This document shows positions 1 to 8,295 of a stretch of DNA of 64,000 bases, piece by piece; position 1 is the first letter of the stretch; each line of letters begins with the position of its first letter. A program made the translations under genes and the position numbers. This DNA comes from Pseudorhizobium pelagicum (lineage in GTDB: Bacteria > Pseudomonadota > Alphaproteobacteria > Rhizobiales > Rhizobiaceae): positions 52,778 to 116,777 of the forward strand of contig JOKI01000007.1 of NCBI GenBank assembly GCA_000722615.1. Direction: 5' to 3'. The notes under the pieces were generated by a model. It was not told the origin of the DNA. It ran no database searches and was given only the letters and a program-made list of their open reading frames with translations.

Positions 1-246
1 GTGCCCTTCGTGCTCGAGGAAGGCACGACCTGGGCGAGCCTCGACCTGAAGGGCGACGAGACGGTGACGATCGAAGGCCTCGAAGGCCCGATCAAGCCGC
101 GCGAGTGGAAGAAGGCCCAGATCACCTATGGTGACGGTACGGTGAAGGAGATCAACATCCTCTGCCGCATCGATACGATCGACGAGGTCACCTACATGAA
201 CAACGGTGGCATCCTGCAGACCGTTCTGCGCGACCTCGCAGCCTGA
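1..246 (+). CDS. acnA: Aconitate hydratase A, C-terminal end (partial)
   Basis: The last 81 codons of a gene that begins before the window. The fragment matches the end of the aconitase swivel domain; the run IKPREWKKAQ and the terminal NNGGILQTVLRDL are typical of bacterial AcnA. That enzyme is an iron-sulphur protein of roughly 890-900 residues that interconverts citrate and isocitrate in the TCA cycle, in the cytoplasm. The cluster cysteines and most active-site residues lie upstream and cannot be checked here. A strong hairpin starts eight bases after the stop, so this is probably the last or only gene of its transcript. The apparent GTG at base 1 is an internal valine, not a start. Confidence 0.9.
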   Translation: MPFVLEEGTTWASLDLKGDETVTIEGLEGPIKPREWKKAQITYGDGTVKEINILCRIDTIDEVTYMNNGGILQTVLRDLAA

Positions 247-254
247 TGCTTCAG

Positions 255-288
255 ACAACACCCGCCGAAGATCTTCGGCGGGTGTTGT
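255..288 (+). terminator. Hairpin terminator after acnA
   Basis: A perfect 34-base palindrome with 17-base arms, left arm ACAACACCCGCCGAAGA. It sits eight bases after the acnA stop. No long T run follows, but the arms are very G+C rich at the core and the position fits transcription termination. Confidence 0.75.
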
Positions 289-334
289 CCTACGCGGCCA
301 CCGCCGCGGCTGAATCGTCCGGGAGCCTTCCTCA

Positions 335-1075
335 TTGAGCCTCGCCATCCTCTTCGGCATGGCCTGCACCGTCTTCCTGACGTCTCTTCTATCGGGCGTC
401 TTCGGGATGGCCGGCGGCCTGATCCTGCTCTGGATCCTGCTGTTCCTGATGCCGGTCGGCACCGCGATTGCCGTCCATGGCGTCATCCAGATGGTGTCGA
501 ACGGGTCCCGTGCCTGGTTCTCGCGGCAGTACATCGATTTTTCCATCCTCGGCATTCTCTGCATCGGGCTTGCGATCTCGGCGGCGGTGCTGCTCGTCCT
601 GGACTACACGCCGAACATCGTCGTCATCTCGATCGCGATCGGGCTGATGCCGATCCTCGTCTGGTTGCCGGTCCAGCGCCTGCATCTCGACGCCTCGCGG
701 CCGTCGCACGCGCTAGTGTGCGGGCTAGTGGCCGGAGCTTTGACGGTCGGGGTCGGGGTTTCCGGGCCGACGATCGACATCTTTTTCATCCGCACGACGA
801 TGGACCGGCGCACGGTAATCGCCACCAAGGCTGCAACACAGCTGGTGTCGCATGCCACCAAGGTCGTCTTCTACTGGAATGCGGCGAGTGCCCTGCCGCA
901 GGCGGACTGGATCGCCATCGCGCTTGCGGCGCCGATTGCAATTCTCGGAACGCGGGCCGGCAACGGTATCCTGCAGCGGATGACCGACGTGGGTTTCCGC
1001 GCCTGGACCCGCTGGATCGTCACCGGTGTCGGGGCCGTCTATCTCCTGCAGGGGCTTCAGCACGTGGTGGGATGA
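335..1075 (+). CDS. TauE/SafE-family sulfite/anion exporter-like membrane protein
   Basis: A 246-residue inner-membrane protein with about seven or eight hydrophobic segments and almost no soluble domain. The glycine-rich GMAGG at residues 24-28 in the first membrane segment, and a second GVGVSGP motif near residues 138-144 in the second half, are the usual twin signatures of the TauE/SafE (former DUF81) family. Members move sulfite, sulfoacetate or other organic anions across the membrane; the substrate here cannot be read from sequence. The start is taken as TTG at 335; an in-frame ATG at 359 would remove eight residues. It follows the acnA terminator and so is probably a separate unit. Confidence 0.75.
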   Translation: MSLAILFGMACTVFLTSLLSGVFGMAGGLILLWILLFLMPVGTAIAVHGVIQMVSNGSRAWFSRQYIDFSILGILCIGLAISAAVLLVLDYTPNIVVISIAIGLMPILVWLPVQRLHLDASRPSHALVCGLVAGALTVGVGVSGPTIDIFFIRTTMDRRTVIATKAATQLVSHATKVVFYWNAASALPQADWIAIALAAPIAILGTRAGNGILQRMTDVGFRAWTRWIVTGVGAVYLLQGLQHVVG

Positions 1076-1246
1076 GTGGCCGATTTGCGTCATGCCGCCA
1101 GCATGCGAGTCTGGCTCACGTCCTCACCCCATCGTTACTTTATCTTCGGCCCCGGGCACAGTTACCTTGCCGGGCTCCCTGCGTTAGCGCTTGCTTGCCG
1201 CCGTCCACTGCGGCTACCAAAGCGCATTCAAAAAAGGTTCGCCCTA

Positions 1247-1999
1247 ATGCCCCTGACAATCCGCAGTGTCGTCGTTCTTGCAGGCCTGTTTCTGGCCGGA
1301 ACCGCGTTTGCGGAAGAAGGACGAACCCCGCGGGGGGTCGTCGAGCTCTTTACATCCCAGGGATGTTCCTCGTGCCCTCCAGCCGATGGCATGCTGAAGG
1401 AGCTGATCCGGCAGGGGGACGTCGTGGCGCTCTCGTACCACGTCGACTACTGGAATTACCTCGGGTGGACGGACACGCTGAGCTCGAAGGAAAACACCGA
1501 CCGCCAGTACGGCTACGCCCAGTCGCTTGGCCGCAGCGGGGTCTACACGCCGCAGGCGGTGATCAACGGTCGCGACCACGTGAAAGGCACCGAGCTCAAG
1601 GCGATAAACTCGCGGATCGACAGCCTGAGGGGAAGCGGCAAGGGACTGTCGGTCCCCGTGGAAGCCCGCATGCACGGCAAGGAAATCCAGATCGAGATCG
1701 GGGAAGGTCAGGGCGAGGCTGAAGTGGTTGTGGCCTATTTCACCAAACGCCAGATGGTGGAGGTCGAGAAGGGCGAAAACGCCGGCAAGCGCATGGAGTA
1801 CTGGCACAGTGTCTACGACGTCCAGTCGATCGGGATCTGGGACGGCAAGCCGCTGAAGCTGACGCTGCCCGGCAAGTTCATGGGAAAGCTGAAGAAGGAT
1901 GGCTGCGCCGTGCTCCTCCAGCGATCGGGTGCCGGCGGCGAGCCTGCGGCCATCCTGGGCGCCGCCATCCTGATGGCCGGAGGGCGCCAAAAGCGCTGA
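1247..1999 (+). CDS. Secreted DUF1223 thioredoxin-like protein
   Basis: A 250-residue protein starting at ATG 1247. Residues 1-22 form a clear signal peptide with an AFA/EE cleavage site, so the product is exported to the periplasm. Just after it, the segment VVELFTSQGCSSCPPAD (residues 31-47) carries a CxxC pair at C40 and C43, followed by a conserved SYHVDYWNYLGW stretch. This is the DUF1223 family, predicted to have a thioredoxin-like fold. The CxxC suggests a redox or metal-binding role, but no reaction is established to my knowledge. The reading frame stays open upstream to the end of the previous gene; the signal peptide decides the start. Confidence 0.8.
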   Translation: MPLTIRSVVVLAGLFLAGTAFAEEGRTPRGVVELFTSQGCSSCPPADGMLKELIRQGDVVALSYHVDYWNYLGWTDTLSSKENTDRQYGYAQSLGRSGVYTPQAVINGRDHVKGTELKAINSRIDSLRGSGKGLSVPVEARMHGKEIQIEIGEGQGEAEVVVAYFTKRQMVEVEKGENAGKRMEYWHSVYDVQSIGIWDGKPLKLTLPGKFMGKLKKDGCAVLLQRSGAGGEPAAILGAAILMAGGRQKR

Positions 2000-2263
2000 G
2001 CGGGAATGATCCTGCGAGAAGTCGATCCGGCCCGGAAGCATTGGGGGGCTGGGGGTAAGGGTCAATGCAACCGAACCGGATCGTGATGGCGCCGAAAGGG
2101 CCAATCACAATACCGACTGTCGCTGCTGAATTCGGCAGTCTTTTGTTCGAATTGGGGCGGGAATAAAATCCCTCCGCGTGAGCCGAGGTCTGCATCTTCC
2201 GGGTTGCAATTTCAATGCGCCACGTCACACTGTCACAAGGCTGACATCATCAACGGAGGCAGG

Positions 2264-2650
2264 ATGACGGATCAACCGGATTTGTCAGGCAAGGTAACTG
2301 CCCGGGGTGATGTGGTCGTCAGTCTGACCGAATACCGCCAGAACAGGGACCCCGTGCCGGTCATGTTCCACCGGCGCGAACTGGATGCCATCCTCAGGAT
2401 CTACGGACGCATGGTCGGTGAAGGCGAGTGGAAGGATTATGCGATCGACCAGCTGAAGGACCGGGCGGTGTTCTCGGTCTTCAAGCGGTCCGGCGAAATG
2501 CCGCTCTACCGGATCGAGAAGAACCCCAGGCTGGCCTCCAAACAGGGTGCCTATTCGGTCCTGAACACGCATGGCACGATCCTCAAGCGAGGCCACGACT
2601 TGCCGCAGGTGCTGAAGGTGTTCGACAAGGCGCTGAAGCTGATCGACTAG
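2264..2650 (+). CDS. DUF2794 domain protein
   Basis: A 128-residue soluble protein preceded by a strong GGAGG ribosome site at 2255-2259, which fixes the ATG at 2264. It matches the DUF2794 family, a short uncharacterised family I know from Rhizobiales and related alphaproteobacteria. There is no signal peptide, membrane segment or recognisable catalytic motif; the centre is rich in arginine and lysine (FHRRELDAILRIYGRMV, then AIDQLKDRAVFSVFKR). It ends four bases before the convergent acetyltransferase gene. The 264-base gap upstream holds no gene I can support, only a weak GACTG/CAGTC hairpin near 2117-2143 followed by TTTTG. Confidence 0.75.
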   Translation: MTDQPDLSGKVTARGDVVVSLTEYRQNRDPVPVMFHRRELDAILRIYGRMVGEGEWKDYAIDQLKDRAVFSVFKRSGEMPLYRIEKNPRLASKQGAYSVLNTHGTILKRGHDLPQVLKVFDKALKLID

Positions 2651-2654
2651 CGCG

Positions 2655-3203
2655 TCACAGCGTGCCCGGATAGGCCAGTTGATCCGGATCCGAGGTATTT
2701 CCGTCTCCCAGACTGCGTTGCATCATCACCGTGTCGAGCCAGCGTCCATGCTTGAAGCCGGTGCCCTTGAGGGTGCCGGACAGCTCGAAGCCCTGAGCGT
2801 GATGGAGAGCAATCGAGGCGGGGCTGGCCCCGCCGATGACGGCGACCATCTGGCGGAAGCCGAGGGTGGTGCAGCGGTCGACAAGCTCTGCCAGCAGAGC
2901 GCGGCCGATCCCCTTTCCGCGCGCTTCCGGCGCCAGATAGATGGAATCCTCGACCAGCCACCGGTAGGCCGGCCTTGTCCTGAATGCGGAGGCATAGGCG
3001 TAGCCGAGGAAGGTGCCGTCCCGGCCTTCCGCGGCGACATAGGGATAGCCCCTGGAGGTGATGGCGAGGAAGCGCTCCTGCATCTCCGCCTCATCCGGCG
3101 GCGTCATCTCGTAGCTTGCGGTACCATTGGTGACGCTGTCGGCATAGATGGCGGTGATTGCGGCAAGGTCGGACAGGCGGGCGTCGCGAAGGCTGAAGCT
3201 CAT
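2655..3203 (-). CDS. GNAT acetyltransferase, phosphinothricin-acetyltransferase-like
   Basis: A 182-residue GNAT-fold enzyme that would move an acetyl group from acetyl-CoA to a primary amine. The acetyl-CoA P-loop is RGKGIGR at residues 95-101. The surrounding YLAPEARGKGIGRALL, the earlier TNGTASYEM and the late GFKHGRWLDTVMMQ are the pattern of the phosphinothricin/methionine-sulfone acetyltransferase (PAT/MddA) subgroup. The natural substrate in chromosomal homologues is often methionine sulfone or sulfoximine rather than a herbicide; which applies here is inference. It is convergent with the DUF2794 gene. Confidence 0.8.
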   Translation of the reverse strand: MSFSLRDARLSDLAAITAIYADSVTNGTASYEMTPPDEAEMQERFLAITSRGYPYVAAEGRDGTFLGYAYASAFRTRPAYRWLVEDSIYLAPEARGKGIGRALLAELVDRCTTLGFRQMVAVIGGASPASIALHHAQGFELSGTLKGTGFKHGRWLDTVMMQRSLGDGNTSDPDQLAYPGTL

Positions 3204-3269
3204 TGACGGAAACCGGAAACAGGCTGTTGAGAATGTCGGAGCCTAGGCCGTGGATGCATGCCGGGCAAC

Positions 3270-3296
3270 AAAAAAGGCGGCCCGAAGGCCGCCTTT
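3270..3296 (-). terminator. Rho-independent terminator of the Bax-inhibitor-1 gene
   Basis: A 10-base-pair stem (AAAGGCGGCC, 3273-3282, with GGCCGCCTTT, 3287-3296) and a four-base loop. Read on the minus strand it ends in a run of six T, 23 bases after the stop of the gene at 3319-4056. Confidence 0.85.
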
Positions 3297-3318
3297 CCGT
3301 TGTCGGTTCCGACGCAGA

Positions 3319-4056
3319 CTACTCGTTGCGATTGCCGAGGAACTGCAGCAGGAACATGAACAGGTTGATGAAGTCGAGGTAGAGGGTCAGCGCACCCATG
3401 ATGGCCTTGCGGCCAGCAACCAGCGCGTCGTCGCCGTCGAAGTACATTTCCTTGATCTTCTGCGTGTCATAGGCGGTAAGGCCCGCGAAGATCAGCACAC
3501 CGATCGCCGAGATGGCAAAGCCCATGGCGGACGACTGCAGGAAGATGTTGACGATCGAAGCGATGATCAGACCGAAGAGGCCCATGATCAGGAACGATCC
3601 GAGACCCGAGAGGTCTTTCTTCGTCGTGTAGCCGTAGAGAGACAGCGCTCCGAAGGAGGCGGCCGTCACCAGGAAGGTCTGGACGATGCTCTCACCGGTA
3701 AACACGATGAAGATCGACGACAGCGAGACGCCCATCAGGGCGGCATAGCCCCAGAAGGTCGCCTGGGCGGTCCCGACGCTCATCGAGTTGATGCGAAAGC
3801 TCAGGAAGAAGACCAGGCCGAGCGGCGCCAGCATGATCACCCAACGGAGCGGGGAAGCGAACAGCAGATTGGCGAAGGCCGGATTGGAAACCGCCAGAGC
3901 GTAGGTGCCGTAGGCAGCCACGCCGGTGATTGCCATGCCGAGTGCCATCAGGTTGTAAACCTTCAGCATATAGGCACGAAGGCCCTCGTCGATCCCCGTG
4001 CCCGTCTGCGCGCGAGTCTGCGACATTCGGTTCTGGTAGTTACGTAGGTCAGCCAT
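3319..4056 (-). CDS. Bax inhibitor-1/YccA (YbhL-type) membrane protein
   Basis: A 245-residue integral membrane protein with about seven hydrophobic helices, ending in a charged GNRNE tail. It belongs to the Bax inhibitor-1 family (UPF0005, YbhL/YccA); family members studied structurally are pH-sensitive calcium leak channels. The segment TAYDTQKIKEMY near residues 195-206 contains the conserved acidic position of the last helices. The ATG at 4056 has GAGGA a few bases upstream. The frame stays open a further 38 codons, but that region forms a structured RNA leader (4068-4130), so the shorter start is preferred. It is a single-gene unit with its own terminator. Confidence 0.88.
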   Translation of the reverse strand: MADLRNYQNRMSQTRAQTGTGIDEGLRAYMLKVYNLMALGMAITGVAAYGTYALAVSNPAFANLLFASPLRWVIMLAPLGLVFFLSFRINSMSVGTAQATFWGYAALMGVSLSSIFIVFTGESIVQTFLVTAASFGALSLYGYTTKKDLSGLGSFLIMGLFGLIIASIVNIFLQSSAMGFAISAIGVLIFAGLTAYDTQKIKEMYFDGDDALVAGRKAIMGALTLYLDFINLFMFLLQFLGNRNE

Positions 4057-4067
4057 TTGTATCCTCA

Positions 4068-4130
4068 TCAAGCTCCGAAATTGGTCACGGTGTCGGGATA
4101 AATCCCAGGCGCCGCTGCGGAGCTTCAGCA
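4068..4130 (-). ncRNA. Candidate ybhL-type structured leader RNA
   Basis: Directly upstream of the Bax-inhibitor-1 gene, the minus strand can fold into a closed structure. An outer stem pairs AAGCTCCG (4125-4118) with CGGAGCTT (4077-4070), and inside it sits a perfect GGGATTTATCCC hairpin (4106-4095) with flanking G+C-rich bases. The structure ends right before the AGGA ribosome site, so folding could control translation. The ybhL RNA motif is a published cis-regulatory candidate found upstream of this gene family only in alphaproteobacteria. I assign it by gene context and structure, not by a covariance search. Confidence 0.65.
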
Positions 4131-4258
4131 AGCCTGCTTGAAATATGATGTGATAATGCGTCTGGTACAAGAGCCAACCCTTGTAAATACGACGGAATGG
4201 GCCCCTCCGACGGCGACTCGGGCGGCAGTCTGACGCGGATGTGATCGCGGTGCGTTGG

Positions 4259-6802
4259 CTAGAGCTCCCTCAGCACCGGTGCCGCCTTCTGCCCGAGCAC
4301 CCGCCAGGTGCCGAGGAGGCCGATCCCCACCGTCAGGACCAGGGCGCCGATGATCGTGATGACGGCCACGTCCGGCAGGAAGACGGAGGGCAGGTTCATG
4401 ATCCGGCTCACCACGTACCAGGCCGATACGCCGCCGGCGAGGAGCGCAAAGACGGCCGTCGCGGTACCCAGGATGATGTACTCGTAGCTGAAGGCCCTGA
4501 TCAGCAGCCCGCGAGTTCCGCCCAGGGTCTTCAGGATCACGGCGTCATGGGTGCGGGCACGGTTGCCGGCAGCAAGGGCCCCGGAGAGCACCAGAACGGA
4601 GGCGATCAGCGCGACGGCCGCAGCGGCCCGGATGGCCGTGGCCAGCTGTCCGACAAGACGGTCGACGATGTCGATTGCATCCTTGACCCGCACGCTGGTG
4701 ATGGTGGGATAGGCTGTGGTGACCTCGCGCAGGATGGCGGCCTCTTGCGCTGCGGTCGCATCGGCGTCCGTCAGCGTTGCCAGCCAGGCATGGGGTGCGC
4801 CGCGGAAGGTGTTGGGCGAAAAAACCATGACGAAGTTGATCGACAGGGATTCCCATTCGACTTCGCGGAAGCTCGCGATCCGGGCGGTGATGTTGCGGCC
4901 CAGCACGTTGACCGTGACGGTGTCGCCTAGCTTGAGGCCCAGTTCTCCGCCCTCCTCGGCGGAAAAGGAAACGAGCGGCTCGCCGTCGTAGTCGGCCGGC
5001 CACCATTCGCCGGCCGTCAGCGTGGCATTGCTCGGCAGGACCTCCTCGTAGGTGATGCCGCGATCTCCCCGCAGCACCCAGCGGCCGCCCGGCGGCACTT
5101 CCATCTGGCTGATGTCTTCGCCGTTGAAGGCGGTGATCCGGCCACGCAGCATCGGCACCTGACTGATGGTGCCCTCTGGCGCATTCCGCTGCAGAATGTC
5201 GATGAAGCCTTCGCGCTCGCCGCTCTGGATGTCGACGAAGAAGAAATTGGGCGCCTGTTGCGCCATGCGTCCGGTGAGCTGCTGCCGAAGGTTTCCGTCG
5301 ATCAGGGCCAGCGTGACGAGAAGCGCAAGCCCGAGCCCGAGCGAGAGGACCACGGACGGCGTCAATGCACCCGGCCGGTGGATATTTCCGATCGCCAGGC
5401 GAAGAGCGGGCGAGCGGACGCGCGGACTGCGGCGCGCCAGGGCCGCAATCAATAGGGCGACGAGGCGGAGGAGTATGAACGCACCGGCAACCGCTGCAAG
5501 GAATATGCCCGCCACAAACCGCTCTTCGGCGGTGATGACAGCGATCGCGGCAAGGGCCGCCAGCGCGACGCCCGCGGCCAGGACATAGGGCCAGGAAGGG
5601 AGGCCGCTGCCTTCGAAGCTCTGCTCGCGGAAGAGGGCGGTTGCCGGGACCTGGCGGGCGTGGCCGAGCGGGAGCACGGAAAAGGCGAAGGTAATGAGGA
5701 GGCCGAAGAGCGCCGCAAGCGCCAGGGCGCCGGGATAGAAGGTGATCCCTCGTGGAACCGGCAGCACGCCGTCCAGGAAACGGATGGCGATGAAGGGCGA
5801 GATGGCGCCGATGACGAGGCCGATCAGAATGCCGACGGCGGCGAGAAGGAGGATCTGGATCAGGTAGATCGTCGTGACGACACCGGCCGGGGCGCCGAGG
5901 CATTTGAAGGTGGCGATGGTCGTGCGCTTGGAATCGAGGAAGGCGCGCACCGCATTGGCGACGCCGACGCCGCCAACGATCAGCGCCGTCAGTCCGACCA
6001 GGGTCAGGAACTGGGAGAAGCGTTCGACATTTTCCGTCAACGACGGGGCGGCGCGATCGCTGGTGCGGATAGACCAGCCTGCGTCGGGAAATTGATCCGA
6101 AGCGCGGTCCTGTACAGCGGTGCGCTGGCCGGGGTTGTCGAGGCGGATCTTGTAGGCGTGCTCCACCAGGCTGCCCGTCTGGACAAGTCCCGAGGCGGTC
6201 AGCGCCTCGCGGCTCATCAGCAGCCGCGGCGCAAAGCCGAAGCCTTCGGACGCCGCGTCGGGTTCGGCCTGTACGGTCCCGGTCAGGCGCAGGCGGGCAT
6301 TGCCGACGAGAAGCTCATCGCCCGGCTGCAGGCCGAGGCGGTCCAGGAGGAGCGGTGCCGCGACGGCCCCGAAGGTGTCGCCGTCGCGTTGCAGCAGTTC
6401 TGCCAGCGGCCGGTCCGGCTCGGCTCGGAATGTGCCGTAGAGCGGATAGGCGTCATCGACGGCCTTGACCTCCACCAGTCCCTGCTCGGAGCCATCCGCG
6501 ACACGGGCCATGGACCGCAGGCCGGTGGAGACGGCCACCTCACCGAGGCTTTCGAGAAACTGGAACTCCTCCGCGGAGGCTTCCCGGTTGTCGAGCTCGA
6601 ACCGCAGGTCGCCGGCGAGGATCTCCTGACCCTGACCGGCGATGGCGCCGGTGATGGCGCGCGATACGGAGTTGACGCCGGCAATCGCCGCGGTGCCCAG
6701 GGCGATGCAGGCGAGGAAGATGTAGAAGCCCGACAAGCCCCCGCGCATTTCACGCAAGGCCAGTTTCCACGAGATTGCCAGGCGGGAGCTGAAGGCGCTC
6801 AT
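4259..6802 (-). CDS. ABC transporter permease, FtsX/YbbP type
   Basis: An 847-residue inner-membrane permease of the FtsX/MacB-like superfamily with YbbP architecture. There is one N-terminal membrane helix (about residues 20-45), a periplasmic domain, an FtsX-like block of helices near 275-400, a second group near 415-500, another periplasmic domain, and a final FtsX block near 725-845. The start ATG at 6802 overlaps the stop of the ATPase gene by four bases (ATGA), showing translational coupling. With the ATPase and the divergent TesA-type esterase it repeats the tesA/ybbA-ybbP arrangement of enterobacteria. The transported molecule is unknown; lipids or lipoproteins are likely from family and neighbours, by inference. 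Confidence 0.87.
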   Translation of the reverse strand: MSAFSSRLAISWKLALREMRGGLSGFYIFLACIALGTAAIAGVNSVSRAITGAIAGQGQEILAGDLRFELDNREASAEEFQFLESLGEVAVSTGLRSMARVADGSEQGLVEVKAVDDAYPLYGTFRAEPDRPLAELLQRDGDTFGAVAAPLLLDRLGLQPGDELLVGNARLRLTGTVQAEPDAASEGFGFAPRLLMSREALTASGLVQTGSLVEHAYKIRLDNPGQRTAVQDRASDQFPDAGWSIRTSDRAAPSLTENVERFSQFLTLVGLTALIVGGVGVANAVRAFLDSKRTTIATFKCLGAPAGVVTTIYLIQILLLAAVGILIGLVIGAISPFIAIRFLDGVLPVPRGITFYPGALALAALFGLLITFAFSVLPLGHARQVPATALFREQSFEGSGLPSWPYVLAAGVALAALAAIAVITAEERFVAGIFLAAVAGAFILLRLVALLIAALARRSPRVRSPALRLAIGNIHRPGALTPSVVLSLGLGLALLVTLALIDGNLRQQLTGRMAQQAPNFFFVDIQSGEREGFIDILQRNAPEGTISQVPMLRGRITAFNGEDISQMEVPPGGRWVLRGDRGITYEEVLPSNATLTAGEWWPADYDGEPLVSFSAEEGGELGLKLGDTVTVNVLGRNITARIASFREVEWESLSINFVMVFSPNTFRGAPHAWLATLTDADATAAQEAAILREVTTAYPTITSVRVKDAIDIVDRLVGQLATAIRAAAAVALIASVLVLSGALAAGNRARTHDAVILKTLGGTRGLLIRAFSYEYIILGTATAVFALLAGGVSAWYVVSRIMNLPSVFLPDVAVITIIGALVLTVGIGLLGTWRVLGQKAAPVLREL

Positions 6803-7509
6803 GCCCCCACAGCCTCGGCGGGCAGGGCGCTCGAGGAATCGCCGACGATCTCTCCGGAACGGACGTGGATCTGGCGGGAGCATCGGCCGGCAAGCGAACT
6901 GTCGTGGGTGACGAGCAACATGGTCATGCCGCGTTCGGCCTGCTTGGCGAACAGAAGATCGGCGATCTGGCGACCGGTTTCCGCATCCAGGTTGCCGGTC
7001 GGCTCATCGGCGATCAGCACCAGCGGCGAGGGCGCCAGCGCCCGAGCGATCGCCACCCTCTGCTGCTCTCCCCCCGACAGCTGTCCCGGATAGTGGTTCA
7101 GACGCTCGCCAAGCCCGACGGCGGCGAGTTCCTGGCGGGCTATCTCGAAGGCGTTGGCAACGTTCGCAAGTTCGAGCGGCACGGCGACGTTCTCGAGTGC
7201 CGTCATGTTGGCGATCAGGTGGAAGGACTGGAAGACGATGCCGATGTTGCGGCCGCGGAAATCCGCCAGGGCATCCTCCGAAAACGAGTGGAGCGGCTCG
7301 CCCGCGATGTGGATCTCGCCAGCATCCAGCTGTTCGAGGCCGGCCAGAACCATCAGAAGCGTGGACTTGCCGGAACCGGAGGGGCCGACGATGCCGACAG
7401 CCTCACCCTTGTTCACCTGAAGATCGATCTGCTTGAGGACATGCACGGAGGCCGCTGCACTGCCGAGGGTCAGATCGGCCCGCTTCAGCTCGATGATGGT
7501 TTCAGTCAA
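6799..7509 (-). CDS. ABC transporter ATP-binding protein, YbbA/LolD type
   Basis: A 236-residue ATPase with every ABC motif. The Walker A is GPSGSGKST (residues 42-50), the signature LSGGEQQ (144-150), the Walker B LIADEP (165-170) and the switch histidine H202 in LLVTHD. It most resembles YbbA/LolD/MacB-type ATPases that drive FtsX-like permeases. The start is taken as TTG at 7509 because AGGAAG lies seven bases upstream and no ATG fits; the frame stays open upstream but there runs into the divergent gene. It is translationally coupled to the permease gene. Confidence 0.88.
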   Translation of the reverse strand: MTETIIELKRADLTLGSAAASVHVLKQIDLQVNKGEAVGIVGPSGSGKSTLLMVLAGLEQLDAGEIHIAGEPLHSFSEDALADFRGRNIGIVFQSFHLIANMTALENVAVPLELANVANAFEIARQELAAVGLGERLNHYPGQLSGGEQQRVAIARALAPSPLVLIADEPTGNLDAETGRQIADLLFAKQAERGMTMLLVTHDSSLAGRCSRQIHVRSGEIVGDSSSALPAEAVGA

Positions 7510-7584
7510 AGGAAAGCTTCCTATATTGGCTTTAAGCAAAAATCGAAGCCGCGCAACGGCAGCGCAACATTTAGGAACCAGGCC

Positions 7585-8229
7585 TTGAGATTTAAAGCAA
7601 TCGTCCTTCACTTCCTCGTCATGGCCGCCGCCTTCGTTTCGCCGGCCGCCTCCCAGCAGCAGGCAGTCGAGCTGGTCGGCTTCGGCGACAGTCTGATGGC
7701 CGGCTATCAGCTGGCGCCGAACGAGTCCTATACGGCGCAGCTCGAGGCGGCGCTGAAGGCCAAGGGGCGCTCCGTCACCGTGACGAACGCAGGCGTGTCC
7801 GGCGACACCACGTCCGGCGGTCTTTCGCGGGTCGACTGGTCGGTTCCTGACGGTACCGATGGCGTGATCCTCGAGTTGGGCGCAAACGATGCGCTGCGCG
7901 GCGTGCCGCCCGAGGAGACGGAAGATAACCTGGATGCCATCATCACGCGGCTGAAGGACCGGGGCATACCGGTGCTGCTCGCCGGGATGATTGCGCCTCC
8001 CAACATGGGTGGCGACTATTCGACCCGCTACAACGAGATCTATCCCCGGCTTGCCGAGAAGCACGGCTTGCCGCTCTACCCGTTCTTCCTCGACGGGGTC
8101 GTGGCCGTGTCGGGCACGCAACTGGAGGATGGCATGCACCCGAATGCGCGGGGCGTCGGGATCATGGTGGAACGCTCGCTGCCAGCCGTGGAGCGCTTCA
8201 TCGACGAGATTCAGTCCAACGGAAATTAG
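7585..8229 (+). CDS. Arylesterase / lysophospholipase, TesA-type GDSL hydrolase
   Basis: A 214-residue SGNH hydrolase with an N-terminal signal peptide (hydrophobic residues 4-21), so it acts in the periplasm. All four blocks are present. They are FGDSL with the nucleophile S36, the block II glycine in AGVSGDTTSGG (G73), GAND at 99-102, and the D182-x-x-H185 pair in EDGMHPN. Family members hydrolyse lysophospholipids, thioesters and aryl esters. The start is TTG at 7585 with AGGA eight bases upstream; an ATG at 7621 would cut into the signal peptide. It is divergent from the YbbA/YbbP-type transporter across a 75-base gap, as tesA is in enterobacteria. Confidence 0.87.
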   Translation: MRFKAIVLHFLVMAAAFVSPAASQQQAVELVGFGDSLMAGYQLAPNESYTAQLEAALKAKGRSVTVTNAGVSGDTTSGGLSRVDWSVPDGTDGVILELGANDALRGVPPEETEDNLDAIITRLKDRGIPVLLAGMIAPPNMGGDYSTRYNEIYPRLAEKHGLPLYPFFLDGVVAVSGTQLEDGMHPNARGVGIMVERSLPAVERFIDEIQSNGN

Positions 8230-8295
8230 CGCTTGCGCACAGCCGGTACCCGTGATTCGCTGTGGTTGATCGCAAGAGATTCGAGGAGGTTCGCA

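Noticed and set aside
2000..2263. Possible small gene in the gap before DUF2794
   Set aside because: Short open frames exist but none has a ribosome site with a sensible start or any recognisable composition.
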